Shown here in pieces: positions 51,929 through 60,729 of a stretch of 64,000 bases of DNA (position 1 is its first letter; each line of letters starts with the position of its first letter). The stretch comes from Bacillus sp. HNG. GTDB taxonomy: Bacteria; Bacillota; Bacilli; Bacillales; Bacillaceae_L. The stretch lies in the NCBI RefSeq assembly GCF_003400205.1, contig NZ_QUQV01000006.1, positions 186,001 to 250,000 of the forward strand. Direction: 5' to 3'. Under the pieces are notes generated by a model. The model saw nothing but the letters and a program-made list of their open reading frames with translations, did not search any database and had not been told where the DNA came from. The translations under genes were made by a program, and so were the position numbers.

Positions 51929-52486
51929 ATGGAGTTTGTCGATCCAATTAAGGACGTAAACAAAATTGATGAAATCAAAGCTGTATTAAAAAAGCAGTCG
52001 CAAAGAGACCTTTTGCTTTTTGTATTCGGAATAAATACAGGAATTAAGATAAGTGATTTACTCTCATTACGTATCGAGGACGTATGGGATGATTCAGGAA
52101 TGAAGGATTTTCTGTATGTGAAGGATAGTGAGGAAGTAAAAGCCTACTATTTAAATAATAGGATAAAGAATGAACTGAGTGAGTATTTACGCACGATTGA
52201 GTTTAGGGGCAGTGATTTTTTATTTAAATCAAAAAAGGATAACCAACCAATTTCTAGGCAACAGGCCTATCGGATCATAAACCATGCCGCTAGAGAGGTT
52301 GGAATACCAGGAAAGATTGGGACACATACACTTCGGAAAACATTTGGTTATCATGCCTACCTAAAAGGCATTGCGATATCTATCTTAATGGATATTTATA
52401 ATCATCATTCCCCATCAGAGACATTCAAGTATATCGGAATCAATAAGGAAGAGAAGAATTTTGTAAAAGTGGATGTAAACCTATAG
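51929..52486 (+). CDS. Short tyrosine recombinase/integrase
   Basis: 185 residues: essentially only the catalytic domain, without the N-terminal core-binding domain. Visible: GINTGIKISDLLSLRIEDV (box I, where the usual catalytic Arg after TGL is Lys), HTLRKTFGYHAY (box II, His and Arg), NHHSPSETFKYIGI (His and the nucleophile Tyr). The first catalytic Arg being Lys is seen as written; activity is uncertain. GGGAGG lies 9 nt before the ATG. A 65-bp repeat (52503-52568) follows it at 16 bp, and an inverted partner lies at 47993-48057. Confidence 0.85.
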   Translation: MEFVDPIKDVNKIDEIKAVLKKQSQRDLLLFVFGINTGIKISDLLSLRIEDVWDDSGMKDFLYVKDSEEVKAYYLNNRIKNELSEYLRTIEFRGSDFLFKSKKDNQPISRQQAYRIINHAAREVGIPGKIGTHTLRKTFGYHAYLKGIAISILMDIYNHHSPSETFKYIGINKEEKNFVKVDVNL

Positions 52487-52502
52487 CTCTATTCAGCGGA
52501 TT

Positions 52503-52568
52503 AAAGACTAAGAACGCCACGACCTGATGTCTTCATCTTTGTGACCCACATCGTATGGGCCTAAAAAA
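52503..52568 (+). repeat. Dispersed 65-bp repeat, copy B
   Basis: AAAGACTAAGAACGCCAC, a variable 16-base centre, CTTTGTGACCCACATCGT and TGGGCCTAAAAAA. Inverted relative to copy A. Confidence 0.85.
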
Positions 52569-52592
52569 ACCTCCACCAAAGAGGTGAAGGTT

Positions 52593-53282
52593 TTATAAAA
52601 AGTTATCGTCATCTATATTTGTATTCATATCAACATTTGTAAAGTCAGTTACGATATCATCGTTCACTTGGACCTGTAAAGTCTTCTGATCCTTCATAAA
52701 CTTAAAAATTCCATTATTAAAGTCAGTGCCAAATTCTTTGAAGAAGATTCCTTCATAGATCACATCTTTTGTATGTTTAAAAATAAGACGATACTGCTCA
52801 TCTTCTTTGACTAAATATGCACGAACTCCTTTTTCAAATTGACCTTCCGTATTTTTTAGATAACGTGCAACTGAAATGATATGGAGGTCAACAAAAGGAA
52901 TTTCTTTTAATAGCGAGTTAATAATAGACCCTTTTGCGATTTGCTCCCAGCGACTTTGCGCAGTTTGGCCAAGTATGATTTGAGTAACATTTTTCTCTCT
53001 AGCAACATCTGCAATCACTTTTGAAATGGGTCTTTTTTCATTGTCTTTAATAATAAACGCATCCGCACTATGTTGGTCAGCTAGTTCTTTCCATCTTTCA
53101 ATGTAGCTTACTTTTTCAGGATCGAGGTCATCAAAAGGCTTTGGATCTACGGTTAGGATATAGAGTGGACAATCTAGCATATTTGCAATCTTGCAACCAC
53201 GTTGGATGAGACGTTCACCATTTGGTCCATAATATACACAGACAAGAATACTCTCGTCCATTCTTTCTTTTATCAATTTCAT
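52593..53282 (-). CDS. KdpD/Usp-like universal stress domain protein
   Basis: 229 residues. The first 140 residues form a Usp domain as in KdpD: ILVCVYYGPNGERLIQRGCKIA, LYILTVDP, IADVAREKNVTQIILGQTAQSRWEQIAKGSI (the ATP-binding G-rich loop is altered to GQTAQSRW, as in KdpD) and VDLHII. The remaining 90 residues have no recognised fold. No kinase domain is attached. It is divergent from mrpA, suggesting a link with cation or pH stress. A hairpin-like sequence at 52566-52593 follows its stop codon. Confidence 0.8.
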   Translation of the reverse strand: MKLIKERMDESILVCVYYGPNGERLIQRGCKIANMLDCPLYILTVDPKPFDDLDPEKVSYIERWKELADQHSADAFIIKDNEKRPISKVIADVAREKNVTQIILGQTAQSRWEQIAKGSIINSLLKEIPFVDLHIISVARYLKNTEGQFEKGVRAYLVKEDEQYRLIFKHTKDVIYEGIFFKEFGTDFNNGIFKFMKDQKTLQVQVNDDIVTDFTNVDMNTNIDDDNFL

Positions 53283-53536
53283 TTGTACTCACCTCAGAGT
53301 TGATGTGAAATCATTGGCCTAGCCAATTTCCGTTTCATAAATACCTAGAAAATAAGGAACCCTTAAAGAGAACAGCCCCTTAATTTAGCTGGGCTTACAT
53401 TTAACACACCACCTAAAAAAAATAAAAAAATGTCTATATATTTATAAACTATGTATGACTATATCGCATGCTACAAAATGAGTCAATCCATTAACGTGAT
53501 TTGTAAAAAATATCCGTATTAAGGGAGGGGATTCCA

Positions 53537-55954
53537 TTGCATTGGTTCCAGTTTTTAATCATGTTACCATTTATTTTTGCCGTGTTTGTTCCTATATTAT
53601 ATAAAACATTTACCCCAAGGATTCATACAGGCTGGTTCGTTCTCTTCGTGCCACTTCTGATATTTTCTTATCTTATAACATTTATTCCCACTATTGCAAA
53701 CGGGAATACCATCATCTCAAGCATTCCTTGGATGCCATCCTATGATATCAATTTTACAACCTATATCGATGGTTTAGGTTTGATTTTTGGTTTGTTAATA
53801 ACCGGTATAGGGGCATTGGTCATTTTATATTCCATTTTTTATTTATCGAAGGAACGTGAAGAACTCCATAACTTTTATGTATATTTATTGATGTTTATGG
53901 GGGCAATGCTCGGTTTAGTATTTTCCGATAATGTTTTTGTGTTATATGTTTTTTGGGAAATGACAAGTGTGTCTTCTTTCTTATTAATTGCATACTGGTA
54001 TGAACGTGAAAAGTCGCGCTATGGTGCACAAAAATCAATGTTGATCACGATTTTTGGCGGTTTAGCCATGCTTGCTGGTCTTGTTATGATTGCGAGTAGC
54101 TCTGGAACATACAGTATTCGCGAAATGCTACTAAATGTTGATGCCATTACAACAAGTAATTTATTCGTACCGGCCATGGTATTAATCCTTCTCGGTGCAT
54201 TTACAAAATCAGCTCAGTTTCCGTTTAGTATTTGGCTACCAGATGCGATGGAAGCTCCAACACCTATCAGCGCATACTTACATTCAGCCACAATGGTAAA
54301 GGCGGGGATCTATTTAGTCGCACGACTAACACCTATTTTTGGTGGCTCTACTGTTTGGTTTTGGTTGGTCACAGGTGTCGGATTAATCACGTTGCTTTAT
54401 GGGTCTGTCAATGCGGTGAGACAGACGGATTTAAAAGCACTATTAGCCTATTCGACCATCAGTCAATTAGGTTTAATTATGAGCCTTTTAGGTCTAGGAT
54501 CTGCTGCCATGTATTTCGGATTAGGAGACGAGACTGTGATTTATGGTACGGCCGTTTTTGCAGCCATTTTTCATTTAGTAAATCACTCAACCTTTAAGGG
54601 TAGTCTCTTTATGGTTGTGGGAATTATTGACCATGAAACGGGGACTCGTGATATTCGAAGACTTGGTGGGCTCATCCATCTAATGCCTATTTCGTTTACA
54701 CTCACCGTAATAGGTGGCTTTTCAATGGCAGGATTGCCTCCATTTAATGGTTTTTTAAGTAAGGAAATGTTTTTTGCAGCGGTTAATAATGCAGCAAAAA
54801 TGGATTTTTTCCATATGGGGACAATTGGGGTACTTATTCCGATTATCGCGTGGGTTGCAAGTGTCTTTACGTTCATCTATTGTATGATCCTTGTATTTAA
54901 AACCTTTAGAGGGAAATATAAACTCGACAATGATCGTCTTGTCCATGAAGCACCACTAGGCATGCTGATTTCACCGATTATTTTAGGTTCGCTTGTGATT
55001 ATTGGCTTCTTTTTCCCAAATCTACTTTCAAACTATTTATTAAAGCCAGCATTAACTTCTGTATTACCTGTGCTTTCAGAGGCAGAAGTAGTGGAGCTTA
55101 AGATAAAAGCATGGCATGGTTTTTTAAGCCCAGAGTTATGGATGACAATCGGGGTTGTAGTATTGGGGACGATTCTCTATCTCAATCTTAGAAAGTGGTA
55201 CAAAGTTTATAACTCTTATCCACAGTCCCTAACGATTAATAATCTTTACAATCTTGCTTTAGATAAAATGGAGCAGATTTCTGGATCAATCACAAATTTC
55301 TACATGACAGGTTATATTCGGGACTATCTGGTTTATATCATTGGCTTTTTGATTTTAGTTGTCGGAGGATCTATTTGGTTATTGGATGGAGTATCCTTTG
55401 ATTCTTCAAATGACGCACCGGCTACGTTTTTCGAAATAGCCGTCATGATTGTTGCGGTTGTTTCAGCAGGTACAGTGTTATTCTCAAAATCAAGAATTAC
55501 GTCAATTGTTGCGGTAGGAGCGCTTGGATTTTTTGTATCGTTATTCTTTGTATTATTCCGTGCACCTGATCTGGCGTTGACTCAACTAGTTGTGGAAACC
55601 GTGACAACAGCACTGTTTCTATTATGTTTTTATCACTTACCGCAATTACGTAAGGAAATTAGTCGAATTCCATTTAAGTTAACAAATGCCATTATTTCTA
55701 TTGGAGCAGGAGCGGTTGTGACAATCGTGGCTTTATCTGTGAACGGAAATCGACTTTTTGATTCTATTTCAAGCTACTATGAAAATGCATACGAGCTTGC
55801 AGGCGCAAAGAATATTGTCAATGCCATCCTTGTTGATTTCCGTGGGATTGATACGATGTTAGAGATTCTTGTTTTAAGTATTGCAGGTCTTGGTGTTTAT
55901 TCATTAATTAAACTACGTTTAGCGAAGGAGGGATCAGATGAAAGAGCCGAATGA
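53537..55954 (+). CDS. mrpA: Na+/H+ antiporter subunit MrpA
   Basis: 805 residues, about 21 helices; homologous to NuoL plus the extra C-terminal MrpA part. Key residues of the family are in view: Glu in YVFWEMTSVSSFLLIAYWYE, the Lys in LLGAFTKSAQFPFSIWLP, ETPTPISAYLHSATMVKAG-type helix (here EAPTPISAYLHSATMVKAG) and the C-terminal FVLFRAPDLALTQLVVETV. Start is TTG at 53537, 6 nt after AGGGAGGGG. First gene of a complete seven-subunit operon exchanging cytoplasmic Na+ for H+, important at high pH or salinity. Confidence 0.95.
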   Translation: MHWFQFLIMLPFIFAVFVPILYKTFTPRIHTGWFVLFVPLLIFSYLITFIPTIANGNTIISSIPWMPSYDINFTTYIDGLGLIFGLLITGIGALVILYSIFYLSKEREELHNFYVYLLMFMGAMLGLVFSDNVFVLYVFWEMTSVSSFLLIAYWYEREKSRYGAQKSMLITIFGGLAMLAGLVMIASSSGTYSIREMLLNVDAITTSNLFVPAMVLILLGAFTKSAQFPFSIWLPDAMEAPTPISAYLHSATMVKAGIYLVARLTPIFGGSTVWFWLVTGVGLITLLYGSVNAVRQTDLKALLAYSTISQLGLIMSLLGLGSAAMYFGLGDETVIYGTAVFAAIFHLVNHSTFKGSLFMVVGIIDHETGTRDIRRLGGLIHLMPISFTLTVIGGFSMAGLPPFNGFLSKEMFFAAVNNAAKMDFFHMGTIGVLIPIIAWVASVFTFIYCMILVFKTFRGKYKLDNDRLVHEAPLGMLISPIILGSLVIIGFFFPNLLSNYLLKPALTSVLPVLSEAEVVELKIKAWHGFLSPELWMTIGVVVLGTILYLNLRKWYKVYNSYPQSLTINNLYNLALDKMEQISGSITNFYMTGYIRDYLVYIIGFLILVVGGSIWLLDGVSFDSSNDAPATFFEIAVMIVAVVSAGTVLFSKSRITSIVAVGALGFFVSLFFVLFRAPDLALTQLVVETVTTALFLLCFYHLPQLRKEISRIPFKLTNAIISIGAGAVVTIVALSVNGNRLFDSISSYYENAYELAGAKNIVNAILVDFRGIDTMLEILVLSIAGLGVYSLIKLRLAKEGSDERAE

Positions 55955-56363
55955 TGTCATTATACGCAGTGTAACGAAGGTTGCGGTAATTATCATTTTT
56001 ACATTTGCCATCAACTTGTTTATTTCGGGCCACCACCATCCCGGCGGTGGATTCATTGGAGGTTTAACATTTTCGGCCGGACTGGTTCTTCTGTTCCTCA
56101 CCTATGATATTGAAACCGTTCGAAAGAATCTGCCTCTCGATTTTAAAGTGGTTGCAGCGATTGGCGTCTTAATCGCAGTTGGTACAGGAGTTGGCAGCAT
56201 CCTGTTTGATGCTCCATTTTTAACACAAACCTTTGGATATTTTGAACTTCCTGTTTTCGGAAAGACGGAAATCGCTTCAGCTGTTTTATTTGATGTAGGT
56301 GTCGCCTTGGCAGTTATAGGAACATCGCTCACAATTATTATGAGTATAGGTGATGACAGGTAA
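55938..56363 (+). CDS. mrpB: Na+/H+ antiporter subunit MrpB
   Basis: 141 residues, four helices, with the MrpB signature FISGHHHPGGGFIGGLTFSAGLVLL. It overlaps the end of mrpA by 17 bp. Confidence 0.95.
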   Translation: MKEPNDVIIRSVTKVAVIIIFTFAINLFISGHHHPGGGFIGGLTFSAGLVLLFLTYDIETVRKNLPLDFKVVAAIGVLIAVGTGVGSILFDAPFLTQTFGYFELPVFGKTEIASAVLFDVGVALAVIGTSLTIIMSIGDDR

Positions 56364-56701
56364 TGGAAACTTTAATGTCAATTCTAGTAGGAATTTTATT
56401 TGCAATCGGGATTTATCTTATCTTAACGAAAACTCTATTACGAATCATTTTAGGAACCTCTATACTCGGTCATAGTGTGAACTTACTCATTATTACAATG
56501 GGAGGGCTAGAAAAAGGTGGACCTCCTTTGCTGGGAATAAAGGGATTATCCTATGTTGATTCATTGCCACAGGCACTTCTTTTAACAGCAATAGTTATCA
56601 ACTTTGCAACAACAGCATTATTTTTAGTGCTAAGTTACCGTGCGTACAGGGTCTTAGGCACGGACGATACCGAGCAATTGAGAGGTAAAAACGATGGGTA
56701 A
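56363..56701 (+). CDS. mrpC: Na+/H+ antiporter subunit MrpC
   Basis: 112 residues, NuoK-like, three helices (GILFAIGIYLILTKTLLRIILG, SVNLLIITMGG, VDSLPQALLLTAIVINFATTALFLVL). Overlaps mrpB by one base (TAATG) and mrpD by 8 bp. Confidence 0.95.
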   Translation: METLMSILVGILFAIGIYLILTKTLLRIILGTSILGHSVNLLIITMGGLEKGGPPLLGIKGLSYVDSLPQALLLTAIVINFATTALFLVLSYRAYRVLGTDDTEQLRGKNDG

Positions 56702-58184
56702 TTTAGTTATTTTTCCAATCATCATTCCAATTATTGTTGGGATGATCATGGTTATATTTCGAAAAAATATAAGGCTGCACAGGGTGCTTAGTCTTGTTGC
56801 AGTAATCAGTATTTTCATCATTTCTCTGGTGCTGATGCATCGGATTAAAATAGACGGAATTCAGGTTCTCCAATTAGGCGGTTGGGAAGCCCCGTTTGGG
56901 GTAAGTATGGTTGCCGACATGTTAGCTGTAATCCTTGTCATGGTCACGAGTATTGTGGCGTTCTGTTGTCTAATCTATGCGTTTAAAACAATCGGGGAGA
57001 AAAGGGAGTTATTTTATTTTTATCCACTCTTTTTGTTTTTGATTACTGGTGTAAATGGATCCTTTTTGACGGGGGATATTTTTAACTTATTTGTTTGTTT
57101 TGAAGTCATGCTTGTTTCTTCATATGTCTTGATTTCCTTAGGTGGCACGAAGATCCAGCTACGCGAATCCATCAAGTATATTTTAGTGAACTTGATATCG
57201 TCATTTTTATTTCTTGTGGCAGTTGCCTATTTATATGCGATGACAGGGACATTGAATATGGCTCATTTATCTGTTCGCATTGCTGAGGTTGGTCAGGATG
57301 GCGTCATGACCACGGTAGCGATTTTATTTTTAATCGTATTTAGTCTAAAAGCAGGTCTGTTTTTATTCTTTTGGCTACCAGGTTCATACAGTGCACCACC
57401 AACGGCGATTGCAGCTATCTTTGCAGCACTATTAACAAAGGTAGGAATTTATTCGATCATGAGGGTGTTTACGCTTGTGTTCTACCATGAGCCAGAGGTG
57501 ACCCATTTATTAATTGGAATTTTAGCGGCCATTACGATGCTACTCGGGGCATTTGGGGCAGTCGCCTATTGGGATGTAAAAAGGATTATTACCTACAATG
57601 TAGTCGTGGGTGTTGGCTTTATTTTAGCTGGGGTCGCTTCGCTTACAGCAGAAGGAATTACAGGTTCTATCTATTATCTAATCCACGATATGATTGTGAA
57701 GGCACTAATCTTTTTATTAGGCGGAACCATTATTTATTTCACTGGGACTAGTAATTTAAAAGAATTTAGTGGAATCATGCGGCTACAACCGAAATTCGGC
57801 TGGATATTTTTTATCGCAGCATTATCCCTTTCAGGTATACCACCCCTTAGTGGTTTTTTAGGAAAAATCTTTATCACAGAGGGAACGTTTGCGTCCGGTT
57901 ATTTTTGGCTAGGTGGAATTGGATTGCTCAGTAGTTTAATGGTTCTATACTCCATTATGAAAATCTTTATGGTCGGATTTTGGGGATATACAGACGTACC
58001 TGAAGAAAGTGAAACTAAATCGTTAAAAGGTATGCTACTACCAATGGGCATTCTTACAGCTTTAACGATTGCGCTTGGCGTAGGGGCGGAAGGGATTAGT
58101 GAGTATGTTGATCTTGCGGTAGAAGTCATTATGAATCCAAACATCTATATTGACGCGGTATTGGGTGGAGCTTTTGTGGAATAG
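56694..58184 (+). CDS. mrpD: Na+/H+ antiporter subunit MrpD
   Basis: 496 residues, NuoM/N-like with 14 helices. The Glu of FVCFEVMLVSSYVLISLGG and Lys of VFSLKAGLFLFFWLPGSYSAPPTAI are the conserved proton-path residues; SLSGIPPLSGFLGK is typical. Confidence 0.95.
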   Translation: MGNLVIFPIIIPIIVGMIMVIFRKNIRLHRVLSLVAVISIFIISLVLMHRIKIDGIQVLQLGGWEAPFGVSMVADMLAVILVMVTSIVAFCCLIYAFKTIGEKRELFYFYPLFLFLITGVNGSFLTGDIFNLFVCFEVMLVSSYVLISLGGTKIQLRESIKYILVNLISSFLFLVAVAYLYAMTGTLNMAHLSVRIAEVGQDGVMTTVAILFLIVFSLKAGLFLFFWLPGSYSAPPTAIAAIFAALLTKVGIYSIMRVFTLVFYHEPEVTHLLIGILAAITMLLGAFGAVAYWDVKRIITYNVVVGVGFILAGVASLTAEGITGSIYYLIHDMIVKALIFLLGGTIIYFTGTSNLKEFSGIMRLQPKFGWIFFIAALSLSGIPPLSGFLGKIFITEGTFASGYFWLGGIGLLSSLMVLYSIMKIFMVGFWGYTDVPEESETKSLKGMLLPMGILTALTIALGVGAEGISEYVDLAVEVIMNPNIYIDAVLGGAFVE

Positions 58185-58251
58185 AGCATGGAAGCAGCAG
58201 ATGTGTTTTTTAAAATCATGCGGTATTTCTTTATAGGAAGGGGTGGTATCT

Positions 58252-58728
58252 ATGCCCATGCAAGTACTAATCAATTTGCTTATCGGTTTTATTTGGATGT
58301 TTCTCCAGGATAGTTGGACCATTCTCACCTTTTTTAGTGGTTATTTGTTTGGTTTAATCGTACTTTTTATCTTAAGGAGATATTTTCCTCATCAATTTTA
58401 TTTGGTGACTTTACTTGCCATTGTTAAGTTATTTCTCGTCTTTATTCATGAGTTATTCACTTCAAGTGTGTTAGTGATAAAGCAGGTTATGCGGCCAAAG
58501 ATAAATATTACTCCGGGCATTTTTACCCTAGAGACAGAATTGGAAGGGGACTTGGAAATAACCTTGCTCGCAATGTTATTAACCTTAACTCCAGGTTCAG
58601 TCGTTGTGGAAGTTTCACACGATGAGAAAAAGTTTTATATTCATGCAATGGATATCCCGGAATCAAGTGATGCTGTGATACGTTCAACAGCAAAATTCGA
58701 AGAGGCAATAAAGAGGGTGACGCGCTAA
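58252..58728 (+). CDS. mrpE: Na+/H+ antiporter subunit MrpE
   Basis: 158 residues, with two or three N-terminal helices and the conserved cytoplasmic part LTLTPGSVVVEVSHDEKKFYIHAMD. ATG at 58252 behind GGAAGGGGTGG; an in-frame GTG at 58243 lies within that site. Overlaps mrpF by one base. Confidence 0.94.
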   Translation: MPMQVLINLLIGFIWMFLQDSWTILTFFSGYLFGLIVLFILRRYFPHQFYLVTLLAIVKLFLVFIHELFTSSVLVIKQVMRPKINITPGIFTLETELEGDLEITLLAMLLTLTPGSVVVEVSHDEKKFYIHAMDIPESSDAVIRSTAKFEEAIKRVTR

Positions 58729-59015
58729 TGATTAAAACAATTTTAATTATTTCAATGGCATTTTTGACATTTGCTATTTTTGTTACGATATACCGCTTAG
58801 TAAAAGGGCCGTCTGCCTCTGACCGAATTCAGGCTCTTGATGTGTTAGGAATAAATATCATTTCAGGAGTTGCCATTTTTTCAGTGTTTTTAAGGAATAC
58901 CGGATTTTTTGAAGTGATTTTATTAATTGGGATCCTTTCATTCATTGGAACAATTGCCTTTGCGAGATTTATTGAAAGAGGTGTTGTCATTGAGCGACGT
59001 AAACAATCCGATTGA
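58728..59015 (+). CDS. mrpF: Na+/H+ antiporter subunit MrpF
   Basis: 95 residues, three helices, containing VKGPSASDRIQALDVLGINI, the MrpF hallmark. Confidence 0.95.
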   Translation: MIKTILIISMAFLTFAIFVTIYRLVKGPSASDRIQALDVLGINIISGVAIFSVFLRNTGFFEVILLIGILSFIGTIAFARFIERGVVIERRKQSD

Positions 59016-59367
59016 AGTATTAGAAGTCATAGCGGCAATATCTATTTTAGTTGGGACAATCTTTAGTTTTTTTAGTGCAGTTGGACTGATTCGGTTACCA
59101 GATTTATACTCACGTGCCCATGCAGCCTCAAAGAGCTCGACGATGGGGGTTCTTTTTACCTTAGTCGGGACGTTTCTATTTTTTATCATGGAAGGAACAT
59201 TCAGCATTCGCCTATTTCTAGGAATCTTCTTTGTATTCCTTACCGCTCCCGTCGCGGCGCATGTCATCGTCCGCTCCGCCTACCGCTCCAAAGTCCCCCT
59301 CGCTCCACAAAGCGTCCAGGACGACCTCAAAGGAGTCATCGAAATCGAAGGGGAGAGGGAACAGTAG
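58990..59367 (+). CDS. mrpG: Na+/H+ antiporter subunit MrpG
   Basis: 125 residues, three helices, with LPDLYSRAHAASKSSTMGV (MrpG signature). Start: TTG at 58990, 8 nt after AGAGG; overlaps mrpF by 26 bp. The last 45 codons (from about 59235) switch to C-ending, GC-rich codons unlike the rest of the operon (seen in the sequence). Confidence 0.93.
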   Translation: MSDVNNPIEVLEVIAAISILVGTIFSFFSAVGLIRLPDLYSRAHAASKSSTMGVLFTLVGTFLFFIMEGTFSIRLFLGIFFVFLTAPVAAHVIVRSAYRSKVPLAPQSVQDDLKGVIEIEGEREQ

Positions 59368-59374
59368 GAGATTA

Positions 59375-59512
59375 GGGCCACGGGGCCACGGGGACGGTTC
59401 TCGTGGTTCCGGTTGTCATGTATGGGACCAGAGGGACGGTTTCTTGTGGTTCCAGTGGGTTGTTTGGGGACCAGAGGGACGGTTTCTTGTGGTTCCAGTG
59501 ATAATGTTCAGG
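59375..59512. repeat. Tandem repeat array of about 43 bp units behind mrpG
   Basis: Three units begin at about 59383, 59424 and 59467. The last two share GGGACCAGAGGGACGGTTTC and continue TTGTGGTTCCAGTG without mismatch. Each unit can pair GGGACCA with TGGTTCC. Not in frame, no coding. Confidence 0.85.
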
Positions 59513-59522
59513 TACTGTGTTT

Positions 59523-59782
59523 GATGAAGGACTAAACGGATCGAAGTTGAAGCTGGAATGTCCTTCATAAGTCCGATGAAGGACTAAACGGATTTAATTT
59601 GAAGCCGGAACGTCCTTCATAAGCCCGATGAAGGATTAAACGAGTCGAAGTTGAAGCTGGAATGTCCTTCATAAGCCCGATGAAGGACTAAACGGATCGA
59701 AGTTGAAGCTGGAACGTCCTTCATAAGCCCGATGAAGGCCCAAACGAATCGAAATCAATGCCAAAATGTCCTTCATAAAGAC
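59523..59782. repeat. Tandem array of five 52-bp hairpin units
   Basis: Units start at 59523, 59575, 59627, 59679 and 59731. Each begins GATGAAGGAC (or a variant) and ends near GTCCTTCATAAG, so every unit contains an inverted repeat TGAAGGAC / GTCCTTCA around a variable centre. Units 1-4 differ at a few bases; unit 5 is more diverged. 52 is not a multiple of three and there is no frame through the array. Confidence 0.93.
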
Positions 59783-59835
59783 AACGTGACTGCACTCAAA
59801 GACTTTAGGTGCAACCTGTACTCGATGTTACTAAA

Positions 59836-60031
59836 TTACGACTTTGTTTTTCTTGCAATATTTTGATGCTTACTAATTACTTCATAAGCATCTTCTGCGC
59901 TTGATTGCGCTTTTTTAGCATCAACTTTTGAGACTTCAATAGTTGTCATTTGAACCGTAATTTCCCCCATATCATATGTCTGATAGAAACTACCATCAGT
60001 TTCATGAATCTCGATACCGAAGTTCGAAAAT
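59836..60031 (-). pseudogene. C-terminal fragment of an unidentified gene
   Basis: An open stretch of about 65 codons ends at a TAA (59836-59838). It reads DGSFYQTYDMGEITVQMTTI then VSKVDAKKAQSSAEDAYEVI and ISKHQNIARKTKS. A stop lies just upstream in frame and there is no start with a ribosome-binding site, so only the tail of a gene survives. Family unknown. Confidence 0.55.
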
Positions 60032-60088
60032 ATCTCTTACATCTCATGCCTTCCTTAGTAAATTGCCAAATTGATTAGGCAGGTTCAG

Positions 60089-60697
60089 CTATTCTAAAAA
60101 TAACTCGATATCTTCATCATCAAACTTTTCATCAAGAAGATCCTTCTCGCTGAACTTTTGTTCAAGTTCCTTTATTAAAAACAAAGAATACGTCAAGCGA
60201 TACATTACAAAAATGCCTTTATCAATACTTAGTGGCATAGTGGTCAAGGTTTTTTGATTGTTACGATTAACATAACTAATTCGCATTCTATTGTTACTAT
60301 CAATCTCGTAATGGATCGTTTGAGGATTTATGTTGTGGAAATGATAAAAGCTATTTGGTACCCCAAGTTTTTGAAAAAAAGAGAGTAGTTCATTGATGTT
60401 GTTGAAAGTATGGACAGGGTTATCCGCAGGAAAAATATCCTTAAAGTAGAATTTCTTTAATAGTTTGATTAGAAAATATTTCGTAGCTGTTGTTTCATGA
60501 TTAAATGCAACAATGTTTTCTTTTTGGGGGCTAGGCCGTCTTTCAAAGTTAATTTCAGAATACTCGTATGATCCAACGTTATTCTCTAGTTGAATATAAT
60601 CTTCATAAGGCGGCTTTGCTTCCATTAGAAATCTGTTATTGGTGGTTACTTGGATGCCAAGGTATTGACCTATTTTGATTAACTGAGTTCTATTCAT
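60089..60697 (-). CDS. Hypothetical protein in putative immunity cluster
   Basis: 202 residues, soluble, no signal peptide, many aromatic and Asn residues (SFYHFHNINPQTIHYEID). Ends in the acidic DEKFDDEDIELFLE. I do not recognise the family. Weak ribosome-binding site AAAGGATTG before the ATG. Its low-GC composition and neighbours match immunity genes of polymorphic-toxin loci. Confidence 0.7.
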   Translation of the reverse strand: MNRTQLIKIGQYLGIQVTTNNRFLMEAKPPYEDYIQLENNVGSYEYSEINFERRPSPQKENIVAFNHETTATKYFLIKLLKKFYFKDIFPADNPVHTFNNINELLSFFQKLGVPNSFYHFHNINPQTIHYEIDSNNRMRISYVNRNNQKTLTTMPLSIDKGIFVMYRLTYSLFLIKELEQKFSEKDLLDEKFDDEDIELFLE

Positions 60698-60729
60698 TTT
60701 ATCAATCCTTTAAAAATTTCGAAAAGTAA

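Noticed and set aside
59231-59524. Plus-strand open frame of 97 codons
   Set aside because: It is an out-of-frame reading of the mrpG 3' end and the 43-bp array.
59523-59782. CRISPR array
   Set aside because: Units repeat head to tail over their whole 52 bp without unique spacers, and no cas genes are nearby.
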